The translations under genes were made by a program, and so were the position numbers. Below the pieces are notes generated by a model, which was not told the DNA's origin, searched no databases, and saw only the letters and a program-made list of their open reading frames with translations. A DNA stretch of 64,000 nucleotides from CAWHMN01 sp051001135 (GTDB taxonomy: Bacteria > Acidobacteriota > Terriglobia > Terriglobales > Acidobacteriaceae): the NCBI GenBank assembly GCA_051001135.1, contig JBPCNO010000048.1, forward strand, positions 1 through 64,000, read 5' to 3'. Shown one piece after another: positions 43,753-53,201 of this stretch. The stretch's first letter is position 1; each line of letters begins with the position of its first letter.

Positions 43753-45870
43753 ATGTCCCGCTTCCTCGCACGACTTGAGACCAGGGCTACACGACCGCTC
43801 AAAATGCGCCCCCCTGTGGGTTTTGTTGAGCGGAGCGGCTTCTGGCTGCTGCTGGTCTTTGTCCTGACCCTTGTTATCGAGCGCCTTATCCCCGGCTCGC
43901 GCGGCGGCCTGACCACAGCGCTCAACGTGCTCAGCCTGGTGCTGCTGCTCATCTGTGGCGGCATCCTGCTCTACCGCTGGACCTTCAAGCACCTGCTCTG
44001 GAAGGTGCGCAATCGCCTGATCGTCACCTATCTGCTCATGGGCCTCACGCCGGTGGTGCTCTTTATCATTCTCGCCACCATCTCCGCCTACGTCTTCGCG
44101 GGACAGTTCGCTACCTTTGCCGCGACCGAACAGCTCAACGATCTGATCGCCCGGCTCTCTGCGGAAAACCGCGCGTTGGCGGTGCACGTAGGCCACAGCG
44201 TGGCCGTCAGCCATGGGGCGCCAGGCGTGGTTCAACTCCCGGACTCGGCCGAAGTCGCCTCCATGTCCGGCGATTCTTCGGTCGTCGCAGTCGAAGCCTG
44301 GGACAACGGCCGCCCGGTCAAGCTCACCGGTGGCCAATCGCTGAAGCTGACCCCGGTCGAAGCCAACGCCATTCCGCTGCCAAATTGGGTGCCGTCCCGT
44401 TTCCGCGGCGTGGTGTTCCTCAACCGCCGCCTGTTTCTATGTGCCGTCGATAAGCTGCAAACCCCCGGCCACGCCATCGCCCTTGTCTCCGCCATGCCGT
44501 TGGACGGCGTCACCCTTCGCACACTGGCCCGTGGCCTGGGCATCATGCGCATCCTGCCGGCAGTCAACCTCCAGCGCGATACGGAACTGCACCCCAATGC
44601 CCGCATCGTGCGGCGGTCTTCCAAAGCGCTCGATGTGGATGCCGGCGGTGAAGAGATCAGCGGCGGTATCCTGCCTCCTCCGATCTATTTCTTTGACAAT
44701 CGCGTCACCTTCGGCGCACCTCTTCCCACCACTGACTGGACTAGCGGACACCCCGCGATCAGCCTTCTCTCCGTTACCTCCCGTCCCACTCTGCTCTATG
44801 GCAAGCTCTTCGGCACCGCACTGCAGGTGGGCGATACAGTTCGCGACGCGCTGATTGCCATCGCCGTATTGTTTGCCGTGCTGGAGCTCATCGCCTTTAT
44901 TATGGCCGTGCGCCTGAACCGCACCATCACCCGGTCCATCGCCGATCTCTACGGCGCCACCATGGCCATCGATCGCGGCGATTTCAATCACCGCATACGC
45001 GTGCAGCGGCGCGACCAGCTTGGCGTTCTCAGCACCTCGTTCAACAGTATGTCGGAGTCGCTGCAGAAGCTGCTCGAGCAGCAGCGCGAAAAGGAACGCA
45101 TGCAGAGCGAACTGGCCATCGCGCAGGAGGTGCAGAACAATCTTTTCCCGCAGGGTGAGATCAAGATTCCTGGGCTGGAACTGCACGGCATCTGCAAGCC
45201 GGCACGCACGGTCAGCGGCGACTACTACGATTTCCTGCTCATGGGCAAGACCGAGCTCTGCCTCGCGCTGGGCGACATCAGCGGCAAAGGTATCTCCGCC
45301 GCGCTGCTCATGGCCGGCCTTCACTCCGCCGTCCGCGCCTACCGCTTCGCCGGCGAAGATTGCGAAGAGAACGCCAACTCCGGCTTTACCGGCATTGCCA
45401 CCTTCAGCTCACCCGGCAAAGTTCTCAGCCTGCTCAATCGCCATCTCTATCGCAGCACCGCTCCGGAGAAGTACGCGACGCTCTTTCTCGCCCACTATGA
45501 CGCCCATACGCGGAAGCTGACGTACTCCAACGGCGGCCAATTGCCGCCGCTTGTGCTCTGCGCCAACGGCCAGATCAAACGGCTGGACTGCGGCGGTTCC
45601 GTCGTTGGCCTGCTCAATAACATGCGCTACGATGAGGCCAGCATCACGCTCGACCCGGGCGATCTCCTCGTCGCGTACAGCGACGGTGTAACCGAACCGG
45701 AGAATGACTTCGGCGAGTTCGGCGAGGACCGCTTGATGGAGATCGTCAAGCGCCATCGCCACCAACCCCTCGCCGTCATCTCCAGCCAGACGCTGCAAGC
45801 GCTCCGCGGTTGGATCGGCGACGGCGAACAGCCGGACGACATTACCCTCGTCCTCGCCCGGCAAATGTAA
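43753..45870 (+). CDS. membrane HAMP-SpoIIE (RsbU-like) PP2C serine phosphatase
   Basis: The 705-residue protein has three N-terminal membrane helices (near 30-45, 55-75 and 90-115), a periplasmic sensor region of about 240 residues, another helix near 365-385, a HAMP linker and a C-terminal SpoIIE phosphatase. The last shows GDYYDFLLM, LGDISGKGISAALLMAGLHS and VAYSDGVTEPEN. Such enzymes dephosphorylate anti-sigma-factor antagonists in partner-switching systems. No partner genes are adjacent. Confidence 0.88.
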   Translation: MSRFLARLETRATRPLKMRPPVGFVERSGFWLLLVFVLTLVIERLIPGSRGGLTTALNVLSLVLLLICGGILLYRWTFKHLLWKVRNRLIVTYLLMGLTPVVLFIILATISAYVFAGQFATFAATEQLNDLIARLSAENRALAVHVGHSVAVSHGAPGVVQLPDSAEVASMSGDSSVVAVEAWDNGRPVKLTGGQSLKLTPVEANAIPLPNWVPSRFRGVVFLNRRLFLCAVDKLQTPGHAIALVSAMPLDGVTLRTLARGLGIMRILPAVNLQRDTELHPNARIVRRSSKALDVDAGGEEISGGILPPPIYFFDNRVTFGAPLPTTDWTSGHPAISLLSVTSRPTLLYGKLFGTALQVGDTVRDALIAIAVLFAVLELIAFIMAVRLNRTITRSIADLYGATMAIDRGDFNHRIRVQRRDQLGVLSTSFNSMSESLQKLLEQQREKERMQSELAIAQEVQNNLFPQGEIKIPGLELHGICKPARTVSGDYYDFLLMGKTELCLALGDISGKGISAALLMAGLHSAVRAYRFAGEDCEENANSGFTGIATFSSPGKVLSLLNRHLYRSTAPEKYATLFLAHYDAHTRKLTYSNGGQLPPLVLCANGQIKRLDCGGSVVGLLNNMRYDEASITLDPGDLLVAYSDGVTEPENDFGEFGEDRLMEIVKRHRHQPLAVISSQTLQALRGWIGDGEQPDDITLVLARQM

Positions 45871-45933
45871 CCAGCTACTCCGCGTTTGCACCACGCCCCA
45901 TTCGTTTTATGAGCTATTCCAATTAGGCTAAAC

Positions 45934-45947
45934 TGCAAGCGCTTACA
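45934..45947. promoter_or_regulatory. LacI/GalR-type operator before the glutaminase gene
   Basis: TGCAAGCGCTTACA is a near-perfect palindrome with core AAGCGCTT and the CG centre typical of LacI-family (cre-like) operators. It is 26 bases before the start codon, in the only intergenic region of the gene. This suggests carbohydrate- or carbon-source-linked control. No LacI-family gene is in the window. Confidence 0.6.
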
Positions 45948-45972
45948 AAATCTGCCTTCGGAGCCCCCGCCC

Positions 45973-48087
45973 ATGCGCGCATCCCGCCCGCTCCTTCCCC
46001 TCGCCGCATCTCTCCTGCTCGCCGCATCTCCCATGCTGGCCCAGAAGCCTGCCCCGCTCCGGCCGCCTGCGACGCCCCTGATCGTTCACGATCCCTACTT
46101 CAGCCTCTGGTCCGACGCCGACCATCTGACGGATGACACCACCCGCCACTGGACCGGAGCGCCGCAGTCACTCAACGGTCTGATCCGCGTTGACGGAAAG
46201 AGCTACCGCTTTCTCGGCAAATTCGGCGAGGGCATTCCTGCACTCGATGAAACGCATCAGGAGGTCACGCCCACGCGCACGCTGGTCACGCTTGCGAACG
46301 CGGAGATCGAGCTCGAACTCACCTTTCTGACGCCCGCGTTTCCCAACGATCTTCCCGTCATGAGCCGGCCGGTGACCTATCTCACCTGGTCGGTCAAGAG
46401 CCGCGATGGCCACCCGCACGAGGTCACCCTGTTTCTGGATGCCGCCGCTACCTTCGCCACCAACGACAAGAGCGAAAAGGTCGTGTGGATGCGGAATACG
46501 CTTCCGGGCCTGAATCTGCTGCGTGTCGGCACCACCGCGCAGCCCATGCTCGCTCGCTCCGGCGATGACGTTCGCATCGACTGGGGCTGGTTCTATCTCG
46601 GCATTCCCGCAGCCGATGCGGGGGCGGAGGTCGCCGCGGGCAACAGCAGCTACCGCGCGCACTTTCTTGAGACCGGCCATCTGCCGCAGGGCGATGATCT
46701 CGACGCGCCCCGCTCCCCCGACAGCGAACATCCGCCCGCGCCCACGCTCGATATCGCTCTCCCACTCGGCAGCGTCGGCGCGGAGCCTGTCTCCCGCCAC
46801 ATTCTGCTGGCCTACGACGATGGATACTCGGTCGAATACCTGCAGCGAAAGCTGCTCCCCTACTGGCGCAAGCAGTTTCCCAATTTCTCCACCATGCTGG
46901 AAGCGGCAGACCATGATTACGCCAGGCTGAACACGCGCGCCGAGGCCTATGACCGGGATCTGGAAGCTGATCTGGTCCACACCGGCGGTCCGGAGTACGC
47001 CGCGATTTCGGTGCTCGCCTTCCGCCAGGCGATCGCCGCGCACAAGCTGGTCGAAGACAGCGACGGCGTGCCCTTCTTCATGCCCAAGGAGAACTTCAGC
47101 AACGGGTCTATATCGACGGTGGATGTCATCTATCCGTCGGCTCCCATGTTCCTGCTGTTGAATCCCAAGCTGGTCGAAGCACAGCTCGATCCGGTACTGC
47201 GCTACGCTGCGATGCCGCGCTGGAAGTTCCCCTTCGCTCCACACGATCTCGGCAAATATCCGCTCGCCAACGGTCAACTCTATGGCGGCGGCGAAGAGAC
47301 GGAAGAAGACCAGATGCCGGTGGAGGAGTCGGGTGACATCCTCATCCTCAGCGCAGCTCTGGCCCATATCGAAGGCAATGCTCAGTACGCTGCGCGGTAT
47401 TGGCCGTTGCTGACGAAATGGGCGGACTACCTGCTGGCCAATGGACTCGACCCCGCCAATCAACTCTCGACTGACGACTTCTCCGGCCACCTCGCACACA
47501 ACACCAATCTCTCCATTAAGGCCATCGAGGGGATCGGCGCTTATGCCCAGCTCGCCGCCATGTTGGGGCATGCAGAGGTCGCGAAACGCTACCGCTCCGC
47601 TGCACAAGGCATGGCCGCGAAGTGGGCGCCCATGGCGGTCGAAGGGGACCACTACAAGCTCGCCTTCGACCAGCCCGATACCTGGAGCCAGAAGTACAAC
47701 CTGGTCTGGGATACGCTGCTCGGTCTTGACCTCTTTCCCCCAACCATCGCCGCAAAAGAGGTTGCGTTCTACAAGACGAAGCTGAACAAGTACGGCCTGC
47801 CGCTCGACAACCGCGCCACCTTCACCAAACTCGACTGGAGCGTCTGGTCGGCGACTCTAGCCACTCAGCCCGCGGACTTCCAGACGCTCGTTCACCCCAT
47901 CTACCTTTTCCTTAACGAGTCGCCCAGCCGCGTGCCCATGACCGACTGGTATGACACCGTTACCGGCAAGATGGTGGGCTTCCAGGCCCGCTCCGTCGTC
48001 GGCGGCGTCTACATTAAAATGCTCAGCGACTCCGGCATGTGGAAGAAGTGGGCAGGGAAGGGCGCGCCGAATCCCGCGCAGCCGTGA
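45973..48087 (+). CDS. secreted glutaminase (GtaA-like, DUF5127/DUF4965/DUF1793)
   Basis: The 704-residue exported protein has a signal peptide ending PMLAQ and matches the fungal GtaA and acidobacterial/Bacteroidetes glutaminase family. Motifs include the N-terminal domain LIVHDPYFSLWSDADHLTDD and TRHWTGAPQSLNG, the central GGPEYAAISVLAFRQAIAAHKLVED and the helical barrel region with DWYDTVTGKMVGFQARSVVGG near the end. These enzymes are annotated as hydrolysing glutamine to glutamate, but other amides or glycosides are possible. A LacI-type operator lies upstream. Confidence 0.82.
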   Translation: MRASRPLLPLAASLLLAASPMLAQKPAPLRPPATPLIVHDPYFSLWSDADHLTDDTTRHWTGAPQSLNGLIRVDGKSYRFLGKFGEGIPALDETHQEVTPTRTLVTLANAEIELELTFLTPAFPNDLPVMSRPVTYLTWSVKSRDGHPHEVTLFLDAAATFATNDKSEKVVWMRNTLPGLNLLRVGTTAQPMLARSGDDVRIDWGWFYLGIPAADAGAEVAAGNSSYRAHFLETGHLPQGDDLDAPRSPDSEHPPAPTLDIALPLGSVGAEPVSRHILLAYDDGYSVEYLQRKLLPYWRKQFPNFSTMLEAADHDYARLNTRAEAYDRDLEADLVHTGGPEYAAISVLAFRQAIAAHKLVEDSDGVPFFMPKENFSNGSISTVDVIYPSAPMFLLLNPKLVEAQLDPVLRYAAMPRWKFPFAPHDLGKYPLANGQLYGGGEETEEDQMPVEESGDILILSAALAHIEGNAQYAARYWPLLTKWADYLLANGLDPANQLSTDDFSGHLAHNTNLSIKAIEGIGAYAQLAAMLGHAEVAKRYRSAAQGMAAKWAPMAVEGDHYKLAFDQPDTWSQKYNLVWDTLLGLDLFPPTIAAKEVAFYKTKLNKYGLPLDNRATFTKLDWSVWSATLATQPADFQTLVHPIYLFLNESPSRVPMTDWYDTVTGKMVGFQARSVVGGVYIKMLSDSGMWKKWAGKGAPNPAQP

Positions 48088-48121
48088 CACTCCGCTAACC
48101 TGTGTCAAGCGCGACGAAACC

Positions 48122-48159
48122 GGGTGCCCCATCCTGAGCGAAGCGAAGGGTGGGATGCC
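48122..48159. repeat. REP-like palindromic element
   Basis: The element runs GGGTGCCCCATCCTGAGC then GCGAAGGGTGGGA and can fold through CCCAtCC pairing with GGGTGGG. It lies between the convergent glutaminase and beta-propeller genes. The same element occurs four times around the RAYT locus at 57.0-58.1 kb, so it is probably mobilised by that transposase. Confidence 0.75.
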
Positions 48160-48166
48160 GCTAGCG

Positions 48167-49333
48167 TTAATCCCGCAGCTTGAACGCCTTCACCGCGATC
48201 GCGTTGGGCTTCAACCCCGTCGGCAGCAACGTGAACAGCGAGTGCGTCTTCGTCCGCACCACCGCCACATCGGACGAGTCGGCATCCACCACCAGCAGCA
48301 GGTGTCCCTCGCGCGACAGCGCCAGCGCATCCGGACCTACGCCCGTGCGCACATCGTCCAGCAGCTTGCCGTCGTCAATGCTGTAACGGCTCACTGTGCC
48401 ATCGCCGAAGTTCGAGACCCATAGCAACGCATTGTCCGCCGTCACGATGGCTTGTGAGGGATGTGTGCCGATGGGATACGTTCCGCCCACCTCGGCGGTC
48501 GACGTCACCATCTCGGAGAACGAGCCGCCGTCGAAGTTCGTCACGAACGCCTCGCCGCCATCGGGCTTGACCGCCACATGCACCGGAGTCTTGCCCACAT
48601 CCAGCAGGCACAGCAGCCGGTCGCGCTTTTCGCTCTCCATACCGCTCTTCCGCGCCAGCCCCAGCACCATCACCTGCCGCCCGCCGGAGCAGGCCACCAG
48701 CGCCTTGGAGGAATCGGGCAGGATCGCCGCATCGGTGGCGCCCGGGCAGCCGGGAAACACCGCCCGCACCTTCATCGCCCGCGGGTCCACCACGCTCACG
48801 CTTCCGCTCTTCTCGTTCGTCACCACCAGCGTGCCGCCATCGGGCGCAATGCGCGCCTTGCCCGGTCCTTCGCCCACGCCTATTGTTGCGATCTTCCTGC
48901 GCGCGTCCAGATCGATGACCGACACATCGTTCGATCCCGCATTGGCCACGTACCCGCGCGTGCCATCCGCGCTCACATCGATGAAGTAGGGTCGCTGGTC
49001 CACGGCGATGGTTGCCACCACCGCGTTCTTGCGCGTATCGATCACGCTTACCGAGTTGCTGCCGGAGTTGACCGCGTACACCTCGTTGCGCACCGGATTC
49101 GCCGTCACGCTGGTCGGCTGCTGGCCCACCGCGAGCACGCGGTCCTGCCGCATGTTCACCAGGTCGAGCACCGTCACGGTGCCGCTTCCACCGTTGGTCA
49201 CGTAGGCAAATTCGCGGTAGTCCCGCGTGTAGTCGGGGAAGTCATGCGGTCTGCAGCCCGTCGCGCCCAGCGCCAGCAGAGCCGCAGACAGCAACGCGAG
49301 GCGCCCTGTGGCAGAGCGATGTGCGCCTCGCAT
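48167..49333 (-). CDS. YVTN/YncE-type beta-propeller lipoprotein
   Basis: The 388-residue protein has a lipoprotein signal (LALLSAALLALGATGC) and a seven-bladed propeller built of repeats such as FAYVTNGGSGTVTVLDL, EVYAVNSGSNSVSVIDTR and GYVANAGSNDVSVIDL. Such proteins may bind ligands or other proteins at the cell surface; the function is unknown. I start at ATG 49333. It follows the DAHP synthase gene by 22 bases on the same strand, so the two may be co-transcribed. Confidence 0.8.
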   Translation of the reverse strand: MRGAHRSATGRLALLSAALLALGATGCRPHDFPDYTRDYREFAYVTNGGSGTVTVLDLVNMRQDRVLAVGQQPTSVTANPVRNEVYAVNSGSNSVSVIDTRKNAVVATIAVDQRPYFIDVSADGTRGYVANAGSNDVSVIDLDARRKIATIGVGEGPGKARIAPDGGTLVVTNEKSGSVSVVDPRAMKVRAVFPGCPGATDAAILPDSSKALVACSGGRQVMVLGLARKSGMESEKRDRLLCLLDVGKTPVHVAVKPDGGEAFVTNFDGGSFSEMVTSTAEVGGTYPIGTHPSQAIVTADNALLWVSNFGDGTVSRYSIDDGKLLDDVRTGVGPDALALSREGHLLLVVDADSSDVAVVRTKTHSLFTLLPTGLKPNAIAVKAFKLRD

Positions 49334-49355
49334 TTCTAGATGTTGCCAAAGCTGG

Positions 49356-50441
49356 TTAGCGAGCGACAGGGAAGACCGCCGCATCATGATTTGCGTGCTT
49401 CGCCAGCACCTCGATGCCGCGCGGGATCTGCCGATGCACCACCGCCGCAATCTCCGAGCACTCGTCCATCAATTGCGCAAACTGCTCCGGATAGAGTGAC
49501 TGCGCGCCATCGGAGAGCGCCTTGTCGGGCGACGCGTGCACCTCGATGATGAGTCCATCGCAACCCACGGCCACCGCGGCCCGCGCCAATGGCAGCACCT
49601 TGTTGCGCTTGCCCGTGCCGTGGCTGGGATCGACCACAATCGGCAGATGGCTCAGCCGCTGCACCGCCGGCACAATGCTCAGGTCGAGCGTATTGCGCGT
49701 GTGGTCGGTAAAGGTGCGTATGCCACGCTCGCACAGCGCCACCTGGTAGTTGCCCTCGCTCATGATGTACTCGGCCGCCATCAGCAACTCTTCGAGCGTC
49801 GCCGAAAGGCCGCGTTTCAGCAGCACCGGCAGCTTGGAGCGCCCGGCGCGCTTCAGCAGCGCGTAGTTTTGCATGTTGCGCGCGCCGATCTGGATCATGT
49901 CGGCGTACTGTTCGACCAGCGCCAGCGATTCGTCGTCGACCGCCTCGGTCACGACGCGCAACCCGAAGGCCTCGCGCACCTCCGCCATGATCTTCAACCC
50001 GGGTTCGCCCAGCCCTTGAAAGGCATACGGCGATGTGCGCGGTTTGTACGCGCCGCCCCGCAGGAACTGCGCGCCCGCCTTGGCCACTTGCTCCGCAACC
50101 GCAAACGCCTGCTCGCGCGATTCGATGGAGCACGGCCCGGCGATCACTGCCAGGTTCCGACCGCCGATAGAGGCATTGGTGCCGGGAAAGCGGATGACCG
50201 TGTCTTCCTCTTTCACATCGCGGCTTACCAGCTTGTAGGGCTTGGAGACCTTGATGACCTCGGCCACGCCGGACATCTCTTCCAGCATGCCCCGCTCGAG
50301 CGCGCCCTGATTGCCGGTGATGCCAATCGCCGTGCGCTGCGCTCCCGGCATCGGATGGGGCCGGTAGCCCAGTTGCTCGATATGGTCGCAGACCGACTGG
50401 ATCTCCTCTGCGGTCGCGTGCGGCTTCATCACTACTAGCAT
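49356..50441 (-). CDS. aroF: 3-deoxy-7-phosphoheptulonate (DAHP) synthase, type I beta
   Basis: This enzyme joins phosphoenolpyruvate and erythrose 4-phosphate in the first shikimate-pathway step. The 361-residue protein has an N-terminal ferredoxin-like regulatory domain (MLVVMKPHATAEEI) as in the Thermotoga enzyme. The barrel has AGPCSIES, GGAYKPRTSPYAFQGLG, LLKRG, CERGIRTF and DPSHGTGKR. The regulatory domain suggests feedback control by Tyr or Phe. The start is ATG 50441 after AAGGGG. Confidence 0.93.
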   Translation of the reverse strand: MLVVMKPHATAEEIQSVCDHIEQLGYRPHPMPGAQRTAIGITGNQGALERGMLEEMSGVAEVIKVSKPYKLVSRDVKEEDTVIRFPGTNASIGGRNLAVIAGPCSIESREQAFAVAEQVAKAGAQFLRGGAYKPRTSPYAFQGLGEPGLKIMAEVREAFGLRVVTEAVDDESLALVEQYADMIQIGARNMQNYALLKRAGRSKLPVLLKRGLSATLEELLMAAEYIMSEGNYQVALCERGIRTFTDHTRNTLDLSIVPAVQRLSHLPIVVDPSHGTGKRNKVLPLARAAVAVGCDGLIIEVHASPDKALSDGAQSLYPEQFAQLMDECSEIAAVVHRQIPRGIEVLAKHANHDAAVFPVAR

Positions 50442-50635
50442 GGCGTGCCCCTTCTCTCTCCCTCCAGTGTAAGAGCACGGAGGAGCGCAGGGCAATGCAC
50501 GCAGCTTCAGCAGCCAGCGGTGTAGCCTCCGACTCGACCCTCAATCAACCCGAACGTCAATCAACCCCAATTAGGAGCAGCGAGATCTCGGAAGGTGCCG
50601 GGCGGCGCGCTAATTCCTATCGTCGTCCAGCACGA

Positions 50636-51007
50636 CTACCCGCCCGCGTTATAGAAAAAATGCTCGTGCACGATCTTTCCACCCTCGACGGTATAGAGCG
50701 CCATCTCCTGCATCTGCATGCGCTTGCCTGACGTTTTGTGGGTCACGTCGTAGATGAACTCAGCCGCGAACTTGTCCTCCCCGACATACGGCCCATTCGC
50801 CTGAGCGCTGTTGATTTCATGATTATCGAACCACCACTGATTCTTGCCCCTGATCGCGTCGATGCCCTTCATCTCGGCGGGCATGTCGGGACCGCTGGTG
50901 GATTCAACGCTCACGATATTGTCGGCGTAGTACCTTGCAATGGCTTCCATATTTTTGCCTTGCTGGCACAGTCCAATGAAGTCTTTCGCAATCTCAGCAG
51001 TAGACAT
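50636..51007 (-). CDS. SnoaL/NTF2-like small protein
   Basis: The 123-residue protein has the NTF2/ketosteroid-isomerase-like cone fold: an N-terminal helix pair (AKDFIGLCQQGKNMEAIARYYAD), IDAIRGKNQWWF and a C-terminal sheet ending in VEGGKIVHEHFFY. Members are enzymes or binding proteins with a shared pocket; the ligand is unknown. AAGGAG precedes its ATG. There is no clear operon partner. Confidence 0.8.
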   Translation of the reverse strand: MSTAEIAKDFIGLCQQGKNMEAIARYYADNIVSVESTSGPDMPAEMKGIDAIRGKNQWWFDNHEINSAQANGPYVGEDKFAAEFIYDVTHKTSGKRMQMQEMALYTVEGGKIVHEHFFYNAGG

Positions 51008-51250
51008 GAGGTTTCTCCTTTAGGATGTGGGCCACCGCGAAGGCGGACACTGGAATACGGCCCAGCGTATGGCCTCTAACCCCGCCAGTATATAGGCGTT
51101 TCTTCGTACTGCTGCACCCGACACCGCGCGGCGCAACACGTTCTTCTTACAAACCTGTGAAGAAACTGTGACAAATGAATGTTCTCGGAAACCTATGGTT
51201 GGGACCATTGCCGACCACGCTTGCAGCGTGGACGGAAAAGGAGAACTCCA

Positions 51251-52381
51251 ATGAAGCAGCTTGAGAGCAGCATCGAGAAGACAACCAATCGACGGGCCTT
51301 TCTGAAGAAAGGGGTCTTTGCCGCAGGTGCGGTCACGGCGGGAGCCGGATTGCTGGGCACGGACCTTCCCGCTTTTAGCCAGGAGGAAAAGAGCGGAAAA
51401 CTTCCGCCTGGGGATGCCGCAATCCTAAGGTTTCTCGCCGCGGCAGAAATTATCGAGACGGACCTGTGGGTGCAATACGCTGAACTGGGAGGATTCCAGG
51501 GAACCAAGGAAGTGCCCGGATTGACGGGTGGAAATCCTCTCTACACGGCAGCCCTCACCATTCTCGATGGCGATATGCCGCAATACATCACTGACAATAC
51601 CGATGACGAAATCTCCCACCAGAGATTCATCAACGCGTACCTGCGCTCCAAGGGCGCCGATGCGGTAGATCTCAATCGTTTTGCCACACTCCCGGGCAGC
51701 ACAGCCAAAGGATCCAGCGGGAAAAAACGGATCACCAATCTCATGAACCTCAACGTGGACACGAGCTTCTGGACTCGCTACCGCATCGATTCCAGAAATC
51801 CGGATCTCGACAACTTCGTATTTCCGCAAGCCGTCGACATCGACAACCGCACCGCGATCCCCAGGTCCGATGCCGATACCGCCGGCAGTAGCCTGTCCAA
51901 CCAAAGCGACCATCTCAAGGCCATCGCCTTCACCGCGGGATTCCACTTTGCATTCATCGAGCAAGGCGGGACCAGCCTCTATCCCTCACTCGCGCAAAGG
52001 GTAACCCATCCGGAGGTCCTGCGGATCCTGCTCAGCATCGGCCCCACCGAGACGATGCACTTCCAAACCTGGCAGGACAAAGCAGGCAATGCCACCCCGT
52101 TGCACGACAAAGATCCCATTACCGGAGCAGAGGTGACATTCGTCGACCTCAAGACCAACCAGCCGGAGTCGTTGCAGGCCAACCTGATCATGCCTGAGCC
52201 GACTCCGTTCCTTAGCCGTAAGTTCCCCAAGTGCTCGATCATTCGGCCGACTGAAACCAAAGGCGCAGCCATGGGTGCGCTCAAGGCTCTCACCGATGAC
52301 GGGCTTTTCATCGGCCAGGACCCAGCCTTCTTCGCGTTGTTGCGCGATCTCGCGGAGGACGCGGACGACGCGCGACCCTAG
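51251..52381 (+). CDS. Tat-exported ferritin-like domain protein
   Basis: The 376-residue protein has a twin-arginine signal (NRRAFLKKG, then a hydrophobic stretch to PAFSQ) and a ferritin-like four-helix domain with the diiron-type ligands: Glu in IIETDLW, Glu/His in DDEISHQ, Glu in FAFIEQGG and Glu/His in TETMHFQ. Export folded with a metal centre fits Tat. The role (iron storage, oxidation or peroxide handling) is unknown. AAGGAG is ten bases before the ATG. Confidence 0.85.
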   Translation: MKQLESSIEKTTNRRAFLKKGVFAAGAVTAGAGLLGTDLPAFSQEEKSGKLPPGDAAILRFLAAAEIIETDLWVQYAELGGFQGTKEVPGLTGGNPLYTAALTILDGDMPQYITDNTDDEISHQRFINAYLRSKGADAVDLNRFATLPGSTAKGSSGKKRITNLMNLNVDTSFWTRYRIDSRNPDLDNFVFPQAVDIDNRTAIPRSDADTAGSSLSNQSDHLKAIAFTAGFHFAFIEQGGTSLYPSLAQRVTHPEVLRILLSIGPTETMHFQTWQDKAGNATPLHDKDPITGAEVTFVDLKTNQPESLQANLIMPEPTPFLSRKFPKCSIIRPTETKGAAMGALKALTDDGLFIGQDPAFFALLRDLAEDADDARP

Positions 52382-52477
52382 GCTTGAAGGGGGGGTACAC
52401 TGCCACGTTGAATGATCCGTGCCCGCTTCCCGGGCATGCTCGGAATCCCCGAACCTGCCGACCACGCTGCATGCCGG

Positions 52478-52531
52478 GTACAGGGGCACGGATCAGTACA
52501 GGGGCCCGGATCAGTACAGGGGCCCGGATCA
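52478..52531. repeat. three tandem 18-bp repeats
   Basis: GTACAGGGGCACGGATCA is followed by two copies of GTACAGGGGCCCGGATCA in perfect register (52478-52495, 52496-52513, 52514-52531), and then by AATTGATC which forms a small palindrome with the last GATCA. The array lies between the convergent ferritin-like and DinB genes. It may be a variable-number tandem repeat. Confidence 0.85.
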
Positions 52532-52577
52532 ATTGATCGCCCTTTTGGTGACCGCTAACTCATGTGTGACTCACGCG

Positions 52578-53072
52578 TCACCAGTTGAATCCGCCCGACG
52601 CCGGTGGCCACGAACCGCTCAGTTGCCGTAGCAGGACGATCCGGCCCAAATGATAGGCATTATGCGCAGCGAGGCTTTCCAGTTGCTCGCGCACCGTCAT
52701 CGTGCGCACCGGCTCCCTTGGCCGCGACGGACATCGAATCACTACCTCCAGGCCCCCCGCATCGCGCGTGATGGTCGCCGCTTCCTGACAGCCGTCAAGG
52801 AATCGCCGGCAGAGATGATCCCAGCCTTCACAATGCCTGTCCGCTTCCGCCGGAAATCCGGCGGAGGGCTGTGCCGGATAGGGCGTCTCGATCCCGCGAA
52901 CCCAGTCCAGCGTGACCTGCTGCCAAAAGGCAAGATGCCAAAGCTCCTCATAGATCGTGTGGGGAGCGCCCGGGATCTGTCGATGCACGAGTTCATCGCT
53001 CAGCCCGTCCAGAATGTGGGCGGGCGGTGCCGCATAGCTGTCGCCGGTGAGCGCTCGCTCCAATTCGTTCAT
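52578..53072 (-). CDS. DinB-family protein (DfrA-like four-helix metal-binding fold)
   Basis: The 164-residue protein has the DinB/YfiT-type helix bundle. Likely metal ligands are His in TIYEELWHLAFWQQ and the pair in AHNAYHLGRIVLLR. Members include thiol-dependent S-transferases (bacillithiol or mycothiol type) and proteins of unknown role. It is a lone gene convergent with the ferritin-like gene. The ATG lacks a strong ribosome-binding site. Confidence 0.8.
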   Translation of the reverse strand: MNELERALTGDSYAAPPAHILDGLSDELVHRQIPGAPHTIYEELWHLAFWQQVTLDWVRGIETPYPAQPSAGFPAEADRHCEGWDHLCRRFLDGCQEAATITRDAGGLEVVIRCPSRPREPVRTMTVREQLESLAAHNAYHLGRIVLLRQLSGSWPPASGGFNW

Positions 53073-53201
53073 CTCGTCGCTCCCTAGTCCTTCCCTCTAT
53101 CATGCCGTAACGGGCCCTTTGCTGGACCGGCACAGGCATACTATCCAGCGTTAATCGATGTGGACACACGCGCTGCCGAAAATGGGGTTAGAATTCACAC
53201 G

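Noticed and set aside
46168..47652. 494-codon - strand frame opposite the glutaminase
   Set aside because: The + strand glutaminase has a signal peptide and family motifs throughout; the reverse frame has no recognisable domain.
49384..50544. 386-codon frame overlapping the DAHP synthase on the same strand
   Set aside because: It is an Arg/Gly-rich frame-shifted reading of aroF; all synthase motifs are in the frame at 49356-50441.
52384..52532. Peptide repeats of the form IRAPVL read on the - strand through the 18-bp array
   Set aside because: The frame is short, has no ribosome-binding site and exists only because the repeat unit is a multiple of three.
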